The translations under genes were made by a program, and so were the position numbers. This document shows positions 37,444 to 49,600 of a DNA stretch of 64,000 nucleotides, piece after piece. Numbering within the stretch: position 1 is the stretch's first letter; each line of letters starts with the position of its first letter. The DNA is taken from positions 41,227,559 to 41,291,558 of the forward strand of contig OY979718.1 in assembly GCA_963855995.1 (NCBI GenBank), in the 5' to 3' direction. The stretch is from Muricea muricata. Lineage: Eukaryota; Cnidaria; Anthozoa; Malacalcyonacea; Plexauridae. The notes beneath the pieces are model-generated. The model was not told the origin of the DNA, made no database searches, and saw nothing but the letters and a program-made list of their open reading frames with translations.

Positions 37444-39480
37444 ACTGTAAAAACTGGTAGGTTAAAATAACCTATTTCTAGAGGTTACAACCAATGTTAA
37501 TAGGTTGTTTTAACTAAGTGAATAGGTTAGAACCCATTTAAATTTAACATCTATTTTTGTTAGGTCAGTTGATAAAACCTATGTAAATAGGTTAAACTAA
37601 TCTATATTATTTGGTCAAATTTTAGAGATTCGCTGTAACTAATAAAAATAGGTTGTTATAACCGATGATAAAAAAAGTTAAAATAACCTAATGATTCTGA
37701 TTGAATGAACTAATGAACAAAGATGGGTTGTTTTGACCTGTTCTTTTGGATATGAACTAAAATAACCTTGCACTTTGTAAATGACACATGCTATCCTTAT
37801 AATATGTTAGTGGATGATTCATGAACATAAATACGATAAGGCTATATATAATCAGCAGTGTTAACAGTTAAGTACAGCAAAACAGCTTTATAATTATACA
37901 GTGTCTATATTTGCAATAGAATACCACAATAGGATCTGATATTAAGTTATATGGCAGAACAAAGGAGTAAAATCGTTAAACTTATGCGCACATAGAGGTA
38001 AAGATAAGCTGCGTCAGTCTATTTACAAACGCCTAATTGTTCAGATTGACGTCACCGCTTCCTCTCATCGGGATCAGATTCACTACACGACCGCTTCTCA
38101 TTGGTCAAACGGGTATTACTTGTCAAAAATTTGCATTCGTTTTGAATTCGAATGAGGTTCTACTTTACTCGATAAAACGGGTTTTCTCTTGGTTCTTTGC
38201 TGCTTATTGCTAGCGTAAAAGAATTTGTTTGTGTAAGTACTGAGTAAAATCTTGTTAAAATGTCGAGATGAATATCAAGAATGAATCGTCAAACGCCGAT
38301 GTTTATAGCTTGGCTAAACGAGCGTGGGATTAAGTGCGGCTGTGTCATGAGTTTCAAGGTAAGATACGAGATTACTTCCACACTATACTTTACATAATAA
38401 AATTCTAATGCGCGCTTTAGCTATTCCTTAAGTGGTTTACTCCAAATCATTGAGTTTTTATATCTCCAACCACAGTTGCGGCAACAGCCACAAACGCTGG
38501 ATAAAGCTAAGTTAGGAATATATATGAAATGTATTGTTTTTGTATAGCATGCGTTATATGCATCGCGTGCGGAACTGTTTGTTACATGATATTTACTGAC
38601 ATGAAATTATGATTTTTTTAGGGTGACTCTCAAGTTTACGCTGCGACAAAAATCAAAGAAGTGATAAACGTCATAATTATTTGCCACTGGATCACTTGAG
38701 GAAATGAATCCATAAGAATTGCATGGTGGAAATATAAACTGTTCAAGTCGCACAACATAATTATTGCGGTCATCTGTTTACTACCGTAGTATTATGTCTT
38801 TAATGCTGAATATATATCCAAAGCAACCAAGCGGTCACAGTAAGAGCATGAGTGGTCAAACTTTGCTAATTGTAGTAGAGAACTTCATTTTTAAATCCTA
38901 GGTTTTTTGTTGAATTCATGCACTTTAGACAATAATCGAAGTGCAGGAACAATGTATAGCTGTCATTATACGTGATATTAAGTATTTTTAGAAGTACAGA
39001 TCGCTATGCAGTCTTTTTCAGCTATATGATCATATACTAGTTTAGTCTGAAATTTTGCCATGTTTGTAAATATAATTATATATCGCATGGCTATAACTGG
39101 TGTAATTATTTTTAGAAAGGAAATACAATATTTTTACTAAACGTAACATATCCGTCAGTCTTTTTGTGTTTCACCTATATTTTTAAGTTATAAATAATAA
39201 ACCTTATTGGTTATTGATCTCATTGGTTAAATCAACCAAAATTATATTAGCTGAACTAACCCATATTTTAAATAACCTATTGGTTGAACTAACCTTGTTT
39301 TATTAGTTAAAATAACCAATTTTTATGATTTATTATAACCCATTAAATTCAGGTTATTTTACCTATTTAACTAACCTATTTTAATCAGGTTGTCCTAAAT
39401 AACCTATTTTAATCGGGTTGTCCCAGACCAACTCAAATAACCTATTTTTTGGGTTGTTTTAACCTATCATTTTTTACAGT
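37444..39480. mobile_element. Inner 2-kb TIR element with subterminal AACCTATT repeats
   Basis: The ends actgtaaaaactggtaggtt (left) and aacctatcattttttacagt (right) are inverted copies. About 300 bases inside each end are packed with variants of ataggttattttaacc in both orientations. The interior (about 37800-39180) lacks these repeats and is more gene-like, with an inverted CCAAT box near 38098 (ctcattggtca) and a possible two-exon ORF. Just after the right end, the terminus acagcctttccttttcc plus cattttttacag is repeated about three times (to 39550). The target duplication is unclear. Confidence 0.65.
38281..38699 (+). CDS. Possible two-exon mini-gene (51 residues) inside the inner TIR element
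   Basis: Exon a (38281-38358) starts ATG and reads MNRQTPMFIAWLNERGIK then CGCVMSFK, ending at donor GTAAGA. Exon b (38622-38699) follows an acceptor with a T-rich tract (gattttttttag) and reads GDSQVYAATKIKEVINV then IIICHWIT and a stop. Both exons are 78 bases and join in phase 0. CCAAT-like and GC-richer sequence lies upstream. I do not recognise the product. Short exons like this can arise by chance, so it is tentative. Confidence 0.3.
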
Positions 39481-40674
39481 ACAGCCTTTCCTTTTCCTTT
39501 CATTTTTTACAGCCTTTCCTTTTCCTATCATTTTTTACAGTGCAGCCTTTCCTGTTCCTTTTCCCAGCATTAGGGCATTATCATGTTGATCTCGACTTGT
39601 CTGTCAAAACATGAAATTCCGTTGTGCTTTCATGCTCTTTTCGCTTAATCCAGTTTCAAACGTTTCTTCAGTAGCAGTAGTTAAGGTATATTTTTGGAAT
39701 CATTATTCCTTACCAGGAATCCATCATTGCTAGTTTTGAAGATATATGGCAAAGCAAACTTTCACAAAATGTTGACATACGTTGATCATGATAATTTACG
39801 AACAGTTCTCCTTCAAACGCCTAATACCTCCCATTCTTATCCATTTTAGAAGTCGAGAATCCCACTTTTCCTCCGTTCCACGTATTCTTTGAAAAACCTC
39901 CATACTTTCTAACTAAAACATTCTCTTGTTGTTACCTATGCTGTTTTTGGTTAAAGAATGTCGTTTCCACCTCCAATTAAGTTAAAAACGACGTCCTATA
40001 GTGTTATCATATTGTTGAAACTAATACCGTGGTCCACCTTTAATATGGAACAACGCCATATTTTTTCAGTCATGTGACTAACATCATATATCAACATCGC
40101 ACAGAGCTTCTCACAACTTTGTTTTGACGTTCGTAAGTTTTAATGAATAACACTGCTCATCTTGAATACGTACGGCATAAATATCTTATACAATTAATAC
40201 CATGGTTCGCACTGTAGATCTTCCGTACTTGTGTATGTTTTTATGATCGATCTGCTATATAATGTTGAACTTTCTAGCGAAGATAGATTTGTCCACTAGG
40301 GTCGCCGACTCCTTTCTTGTGATTAGTTCAACCATGCCGCATGGATCATGATGCATTAAATAATGTAATGTTGGGGATAAAATGAAACCAATATGATTAA
40401 ACTGTGGGTATTGATTGGCATCTTCCTAACATATCCTCTCTCCATTTTCTTAAACGTGCTGAAATGCTGGCTGGAAGATTGGCATAGTATTGGAAATTAA
40501 GCAAAATAGGCTACTAATCTAACTAGGAATGGGAAACTGGGGTTAGGTACAAACTAATCACCGGCTGCCATCTTTCGATATTATTGACGCGTTATCATCA
40601 GACGTTCTGGTCTTTCTAAGTCCAACGCAAGTTTTTACATGAAGTATAGGTAATTGAAAAGTTGCACAATCAAT

Positions 40675-43600
40675 ATGGCGGACAGTGTGAAAGTTGGTTT
40701 TATTGGTGGCGGCAAAATGTCGCAAGCGATCGCCTCAGGTTTTCTGTTATCCGGCTTGGTAAAACCTGGAAATATTATTGCAAGTGCTATCACAGAAACT
40801 ACTCTTAATATCTGGAAGGTATTAATGTTTTAAATTGTTCTAATTGGCTAATTGCCATAAATTTAATTTCTTTTTTGACCAATCATTCGATGATTGCATT
40901 CTGACACGTTTTTTTGGTACAATTGCACTTTTGGTGAGAAAGTTATAATTATCAGGCCCGGCTAGGGGGTACAAGCTTCCAGCGGCAGGTGGGTTATAGT
41001 GAGAGTAAGCTAATACCTTAAATATCAGGTTACTGTACCCACCTGCATGTATCTTTTGCACTGCTCGAATTTTTTTATTGTTTTCATTTTCTTATCACCT
41101 CCAAAGTGAAGTCATTTTTGCTTTGTGGAGCATATCAGATTGCTGTGGTATTGTGTGAACAGCACCGCCAATCCGGTATGAAAATTGCTACACTTCCAAA
41201 GCAGTCTGGTGTAATGTAAACACACTGAGCTCTACTAATATATCTGGAGATTGGGCTCTCAGCTCGACTTCAAAGTGTCCTCAAAAACATGGCGAATTTG
41301 ATGTCACTGGGGTATGCCGTTAATGTGGCTTACTACTGACCAGGGCTCATTTAGTTGCAGGCGACATAGAATTCCCCCCTGATTTAGCGATTAAAAATGT
41401 TTTGAAAAATTCTACGTTGTGTAAAAAAGCTCATATCGTCATTATCGTCATTTGAATTTATTTGTGAATCTATGGTAAAGAAATCTAAACTGCTTGCGAA
41501 TATGAAATGAAAATACTGCGTGCCGTTGATAGCCTTTGCAGCCAACATCGGGAAGCAGGACGAAAGATATGAAAGGTAAAGTTTTATATTTTACATGGCT
41601 AGTGAACCTGAACAACATAAAATCTGACCCAGTGACCCATGAAACTTTAATGTTTAGTACTCAGATATGATGATACCATCATACCAATCGAATAGAATTT
41701 GTACATATGTCCATGCTTTATTTAAAAGAGCATGCTTTCTGATCAGAGGTCAGTTGACTTGGGCTGAAAGAACATTTGTTTGGTTTTGCTCAACAATTTA
41801 TATAAATTTTAAACACAACTTCAAAGACAACAACTTGCATCAGGTTAAACGTACAAAAATGTACATAACAAAATCGTTTCTACCACTTTTTTCTTAAATT
41901 TCTGTTTAGTTTAATAAATTCATATTGTTATTTGTTTTTCTGAAAAGTTTACCCAACTTAGAAACAAAGCAAGGAAACATGGCTAAAATTATCCTTTAAT
42001 GTGTATATCAGTGGTACTAAATATTTTACATGTCATAGTGAATGCTTTTCAGGGGTAAAGCACTGAACATTACTAATGCACTAGATAAATGTTAGCCCAC
42101 ATGGCAGTCAATATGACAGGGGCAAGGCCAGGAAGGTAAGAATTTTTTTTGTCAACATAAATCAAAGTACTCTCAATCTACACATAAAAATTTAAGTTAG
42201 TGAACAATCTCAATGGATTGGGATCCCAAGGAACATGTGCGTGAGTTACAAATTGCGTAAGATAGTGTCCTTACCAGAATAATATTGTACATTTTGGCTT
42301 TCCAGCTCTCCAGCAGTGTCATCATTAACACTTAAAGGGTCATAACAATTAATTGTTATCATATGTATGTATAATACTTGATATACAATAAGAAAACAAC
42401 TATATTAATGAACAATGATTTTATTTTAATAAAAATAAAACAATACCAGTAATATATATATAATTAGCATATACATATATAAATTTATAAGATTTAAATT
42501 ATTTTTGATATAAAATTTCAAGGCCAAATAAAGATAATGTTTGGTTAGCATTAGTAGCTGCCTGTTGATCAGAATTTATGATTCATTCCTCTAAATTTCT
42601 AAATGCAATAAACTTTCATTGTCTTACTGTTTTGATGTTTTAAATTTTTTTCACACTTGTGCTCTATATTGTGTACAAGGTTTTAATATGAAAATGACAG
42701 CAAAATGGTTTGAGCCACATTTGTACGTATTATTCATTTTGTTTATATTGGAAAAATTAATATAGTATTTCAATAAAATAAGAACACTGTTACTTATGAA
42801 AATTTGGAGAGTGGGGTACTGAAAAAGTAGAATTTTATTCAGCCTAAATAATTATAATAAAGAAATAATAATGTGTAATTAAAATACTTCAAAATCAAAT
42901 TCATGCATGTTAAAATTTTACTCTATTATTATTTTTAAAACTCAATTTTGAAACAAAATTAAATATTGAAAAATTATTACGGTTTAAATATTACAAAAAA
43001 TTTTAACAAAAATATTTTAACATATTTATGTAAATTTATACAGGGTGACTATCAAAAAAGGTAATTGTACTTTGAACTGCTTCAGGGTAGTCAATATTTA
43101 ACATACAGAAATAATTCTTTCACACATGGAAAGACCAGGCTTTTGGCATTTGAATGCTACCATTATTTTAAAATCTGAACTAAAATTGAGCAAAAATGAG
43201 TAAAAAAATTGCTGATCAAAATCACATTTTTTTTCTGTTGGAAATTTAGTGAAAATCTGTTAAAATTTATACCGATTTGGGCAGGGGCGGACTGGCCATA
43301 AAATATTTACCGGGAAATGACTCGTACAGGGGCCCACCAACTTAGCGATGAAGGCTTTTCTAAAATAGGAGCCCCAAAACGCTTTCTCCTGCGTTTTGTG
43401 ACCTGACTTTGAAATATGATCAAAGTCGAAATGAAGCAAATGTTAAGCACATTTAATTTCAGACAAAAATTTTTATTGGTTACAATTTTTTCTTCAGTTC
43501 CGCCAGTTTACTTGTTGTCTGGCGGCACCAAGATGCCATACACGTCTTAAAATCTTGTAAAGTCAGTAAAGACATAGTAAAACTTAATATAGGACCAGCT

Positions 43601-46600
43601 TTTGTTATATTACAAACAAAGTAAGTTCGAATACACCCTAGAATCTTTTGCAAGGTAGGAAATGATTTCATCAACAGTTATGCTACGTAGCAAGTCCGTT
43701 TCAGTGCACATAAGCATGAAGGCCTCCAGCTTCTCGTTGCCTAGCGAGCTTCTTAGACGAGTTTTGACAATTTTAAGTTTGCTAAATGTTCTTTCACAGC
43801 TTACTTGGGAAAAAGATAGTGTAAGTAGATATTCATAGGCCACGAATAGATTTGTAAATGATGACGCATTCAACGAAAACCTATGCAAGATTTTGTAACA
43901 ACACAATAAACATTTCTTGCAATATCCCATGCAAGGCTTAGGTAGTTCGTCAGCATCTTGTTCGTGTTTTTGTTCGTCGTCGCTACCACTATCATCAAAT
44001 TCACCATCATCGCCATCATCATCATCATCAGTTTCCATGTCCTCATTGCTGACATTGCTTTCCTGATACTCATTGTGAAGTGATCTTGTGAGAGAAGGAA
44101 AATTTCTCACAAAGGTTGTCAGTTCTGCTCTCAATTTTGATGAATCGAGCCCAGTTAATCGGGATATGGTTTCTAAACTTTCTTCCGGAAGACCATTGCA
44201 AGAAATCTCCGGAAACCTGCGAGGATCCAAGCACGCAGTGTCTCTGATAAGATCTTTATTTGCTGAGAAACGTTCGTCAATGCTTGTTGTTATTTGGTCA
44301 ACAACTCGTCGATAGACATTAATCTTGAAGTTATGGAAGGCATCCTGTGATACAGAATCTCCGGCTTGTTCCCCTGGCATCCGTTTCTTTCTCGACACTC
44401 TTTTTTTCTCCTAGGGTATTTTCCAAAGTAACACCAAGTGTGTCTACTTTATCGTTTATCTTGGAGATAAAACAACTTGTTTTTTCATGAACCTCGTCGA
44501 ATTGTATTTTCTTAAGTGCTTCTTTAGCGCATTGAACCATATTCCAGGCACTGAGATAGTCGAGACCTCTTGTTTGCAGGTACTCAGATGCAGCTCTTAA
44601 AATGCTGTATACACGGAGGAGGAGAAAGGCAGTTAGGTTTATATCGAATGAACACCATTTGCCTAGTAAGACATTTGCTTCAAACGTAGCTTTTGAATCA
44701 AAATTTGGCATGCCTTCAATTCTTGAAAGAACTTCAATCAACAGAGAAAATGCTTCTGGTTTTGGTTTTTCATAAGTACCGAAAATACGTTCTAGAGCTG
44801 CCTGTTTTGACCACCATCGAGTCTTCCCAATCTTTTGTAACTTTGACAGTTTTGCAGAGCCAACTCTAGTTTCTGCAGATAATTCCGTCCAAACGTTTGA
44901 GCGTTTGCTTGATTCGGAAAAGAAGTTGACAGTGGTTTGAAGAAGTCCGATAAGTTTCTTAACTTGAACTATGTTTTCTGAAAGGTCAGTTGCCGCAAGA
45001 TTTAGTACATGGGCATAGCACCAGATGTAGACTGAATTAGGAGCAACCTCTTTCAGATGCTTCTGTACACCATTGTACTCTCCGCGCATGTTTGCAGCTC
45101 CATCAAAAGACTCGCCAACAATGTTCCCCATTGTAATACCGTTATCTACTAAGGTCGATCGGAGAAGTTCAAACAGGCCAGCACCAGAGGAATCCGTTAC
45201 TTTCTTTACGGCAAATAGTCTCTCTTTTACCTCTTCTTCCTTGACATAGCGCACGATTATCGTCTCTTGATCAGTAACCGATGTATCCATAGAACTGTCC
45301 ATTTGTACGGAAAATTTCCTTTCTCCGATCTCCTCCACAATGCGTTTCTTCATAATAATATTAATTGCAGATAGGATTTTGTTTGTTGTTGACTTGGATA
45401 GCATTGCCGTTAAGTTTCCACGGCCACGTGACTTTTCTTTCCCTCGGTTTTCTAAGCTTTCTTTTCTCTTTTTTGAAGCCTCGATTGCTTTCCTGACGTG
45501 CATATGCAAAGGGGTGTCGTACTGTGCAAGGAGTAAGACTAACTCTAGAAAGTTACCATGGTTAATGGTCCTGTCCTCTAACGTATAGATTGACTCTCCA
45601 CGGTGGCTCCTGTACGGCAGAGCCTGGGTACCTAGGTATTTAATGACATCCAAAATACGTTTTAATACGTCAATGTTTTCACAAATCTGTTTTCTACGAA
45701 GATTGCGCATGTCTATGTTAATCAGAGACTCGATATCATTCCCAGATTGGGCATTGAAGTATGCAGTTTCGGAATTATTGTGCGATTTCGACGTTTCGTG
45801 TTCTTCGATTCTCTGGTAAATGTGCGTAAACTTTGTAAATCCGTTGGTGAATGCTGAATCACAGGTTGCAAATGCTAGGCAAATCTTACAATACACTCCC
45901 ATGACCTTGCGGTCTTTAACATCGACAGTAATCCACTGACGATTTATACATCTGTTACCAGAAACTTCACTAATTTGTCTTTGGTAAACCCGTCCAGGAT
46001 CATATGGCAGGTCAGCATTCGCATGATTTGGTTGGTTAGCTGAAAGATTCGCCAGCTGAAGTCTTTCATTAAGCGACGCGGTGTCGTGCAGTCTTTCAAA
46101 TCTTCTTCCAACACCTTGTACTTCTTGCTTTAAATTATTTTCTTCACTTTCTACATATTTTTCAGGAATTTGTTGAGGTTCTTTTTGTAATAACATTTCT
46201 CGCAAACTTGGCGACGTCATAGAATCATCTGGTATCATTATCTCATCTTCTACAGTTTTATCTGGGTGGTTTACAATGGGTAGCGTTTCTGTTTGGTTTT
46301 CACTGTGTTGTTGTGATTGCGCTTCTGATGACGAGGCTCGAAAAAACTTGTCAAGCTTTTCCTGTTTTGGGTGAGATGCTGCATTGGCGATTTCTTCTAG
46401 CTCTTTTTGGCGACGTTTCTGGTATCCGGACTTACACTTTTTATCTTTAGAGCACTTCATGAATCATGAGACATTACACTCGAGTTCCTTTGTAAAAACG
46501 AGGCTACAACATTTAAAGTTAAATGAGATAAGAACAATGAAAGTATAAAATATGACATAGTATTAAGTGAGACGTCATAGTGACGTGTTTACTTACTGAG

Positions 46601-49600
46601 GCGCTATAATATCTTGTTTACTGCGTCATTATATTACGTTACCGTGTTTAATGAGTCGTGATATTACCGTGTTTACAAGTCGTCGTGACCTTCACTGATA
46701 TTACAAAGTGTCAAATCATTAAAGTAACACTCACCAAGCTTTCATTTCATGCAGAGCCTACAAATATATAGAAAATTGGATCGATATAGTATTTCACAAA
46801 CGTTGACAGAACGTATTTTGCTGAATTTTGCTGTGTTTTGTGTACTCATCTTGACCAGCAGCCAAGTTTAGGTATACTTCGTGTAAAACTAAACCTGATA
46901 GCACGACTTGCGCTTGGACTTAGAATCTCATTTAAAAAACACTTTCCTCAGTTTCGTGCAAAAAAAAAACTGTTTTAATTTTAAGATTCAGCTAACTTAA
47001 ATTAGATAAGAAGAATCTGCGCAGAAAGCACAGACTACAGGCCGAGGGCCCACACTAGAATATTGGCTTAAGGCCCACCGGGAAATTTCCCGGTGTCCCG
47101 GTGGGCCAGTCCGCCCCTGGATTTGGGATTTAAAATCTGCACATTTTAAGCTAGGTCTGTCAAATTAATGCATCTTTGTTAGTAAGGTTAATTGATTCTC
47201 ATGACAGGTAAATGATAAATGGACTTTTTTTAAAAATTTTTAAAAAAACTAATTATTTTAAAAATTAATGTTGCTGCACCCATGCCAGTGATGGATTGCC
47301 TGGGTGAAGTTAGATTGGTTTCCCAAGTTTTCGTTTAGGGCAGACAAATTTAGTGTGCCCTGTTTTGCCGCAGCAGCAGCATTTCATTCCTGTTTAGTAA
47401 AAAAAATGATAATTGACAAGGGCAGATTTTAGAGGGCTGGGGGTGGCAGGGGTGTGCACCCCCTACCATTTTCTTGCAACCCCCCCCCAGAAACAGCATG
47501 CGCTCTGTACATTCTTATATAGACACTCACTATACAACAGTGGCACAAGATAGACAAAGTCCAGTCATTGGTGGTGCAAAAATTCACCTCCCCTTAGAAA
47601 CATCTGCACCTCTCCTGTCAGATGAGAACTGGTCTGCCTCTAATAATTAAATATATGCTTCACTTTTATAGAGTCAGGCCAGTAGATGCCCAAAAATTCA
47701 GGACAGCCAGAATTTGCCAAACTATAATTATCCAATTAAAATGTAGAGTAAAGAGAAAATTCAGTTGCTGTTAATAGATGAAGACGTATACTGTAGTTTA
47801 AATATATACATACTTGCATGGCAGTCTCGGGCATAGTGGCTTTTCAGGCCACATTTGCAACATCTTCCTAAATTGAGAAAACATAAATTTTTTAAAAATA
47901 TGCATTTTGCATATATTATGCTGTATTTTACTTCTGGAATAATTTAAAAATGTATTACCTCGTTGTATACAGCTTGCATTATGCAGCTTTTAGAGTGAAT
48001 AAATCGAAATAAATTCCCCACCACCTGTGGATGATCATCTGAGCGTTAGAAAGTAGACTTGCTATTAATATGAAATTAATAAATACTGGTATTTATAGCC
48101 CAAAAATTTTACAATTCAATGTTCAGTTTTGCAATACAGTAACGAGTAAATGCAAACAAAAAAGCTAAACATTTCCACATATTCAATCTTATTATCTAAA
48201 ATGATTTCTTATACCTTTTTCTTTGAGAGCATCTTCTCTAGTTTTCTGCTCATCTTTATCTCTATCATTACTATCTACAGAATAGTTTTAAAAATAATTT
48301 ATGATTATTGAATACCTGTCTGATAGTAAGTATTTTTTATGTATTAAATATATAACAGGTTTTAACCCTACCTTCTTCCATTGCCTTTTCTAAATCCTTA
48401 ATAGCCTTTTCCATTTTTCTTTCCCTAGCTTAAAATGCGATATTTGTAGTATTTCATATTATATTAATAAATGTTGCTAAATATTCCTGAAAAAATTATC
48501 TTTTAAGGTATGTATTTCATTGTACATAAAAAGGAACTGTTATTTCACAAATACTTAACTTTTCATAGATTGAATTTTCAATAAAAGATCAATAAAAGTT
48601 CATTGAAATAGTTTTTAAAAAGTCAACTGCTTGTCTACATGATATATTATAAACAATTTGACGACTGTCTATTAATTTAAAGACTTGCATACCTTTAAAA
48701 GTTTTTGTGTACTTTTATAAAACTATTGTTTTTAAAAACAATTTTTCAATTTTGCTGCCTTTGACCATGCTTTGACATTAAACAAATTACGCGCGTGGAT
48801 GCTGCGTGTAACACACGACTTTCATGTAATTTCGTGTATACTGAATAGATAACAAAAGTTCATTACTTACCCCTTTATGCTTGAAAATTGTAATACTTGG
48901 TAACAAATCAGTTTGATATGAGTCTCGTGTCAATCTCTCGAACACGTATTAAAACGTACAGTATCATTGACACATTTCTAGCATTTTAACGTTAATTCTC
49001 GAACATATAATTTAAATATGTGCAATATCATTTACGTCGAAGTCATATTCTCGAACACTTGTAATATGTGCAGTGACTGACTGGTTTAAATGAATATTTC
49101 GTTAAAAGTGCACCAATAGGAGTTTATAAATGCTTTTTAAAGGCTGACGTGTACGCCAACCTCTGGCATCCCGCATCGGGACAAGAAATTTTTTGTCAAT
49201 ACATGAAAAATATGTTCAAATTTTGCATCCATTCGGAAACATTGAAGACAAATTTCATTGAATATGTGTAGTAAAATTATCGGAGATTAACATGTTATAA
49301 ATTTTTACCTGTTTTTAATTCTACGAGCGATATATTTTGTGTTTAACAAAAGTCATATGTTCGTCAGGTGAAATTTAGTTGCCTACCTTATGTATCTTAT
49401 ATATGTAAAACAATACGCTACCGCTCGCTACTGATCTCTATATGAAACTACACACTGAACTGGGCCGCCTGTGGTTTTGCATACTCTTTTCGTATTTACT
49501 TTCTATGTATTTTAGGATTCCTTTGCTTACCTAAATGGTGCATACGAATTGTCACGTAGCACTTTGAACAGCAATTGATCAAACCATAGACAATCTATAA

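Larger units (their letters stand above)
36778..40214. mobile_element. Long-TIR foldback element with TA duplication, split by a nested element
   Basis: The outer ends cagtgcgaaccatggtat / ataccatggttcgcactg are flanked by TA on both sides (36776-36777, 40215-40216). The arms are very long: about 36778-37225 on the left match about 39555-40214 in reverse complement with indels, for example gtcacatgactgaaaaaata and attctcttgttgttacctat. A second TIR element (37444-39480) occupies the middle. Without it, the outer element would be about 1.4 kb of mostly arms. A TA duplication fits Tc1/mariner-type or similar transposition; no transposase was found. Confidence 0.75.

Noticed and set aside
47310-48414. 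Zinc knuckles as part of a retroviral or LTR-element Gag
   Set aside because: No LTRs, protease, RT or integrase nearby, and the knuckles are split by introns with consistent phases.
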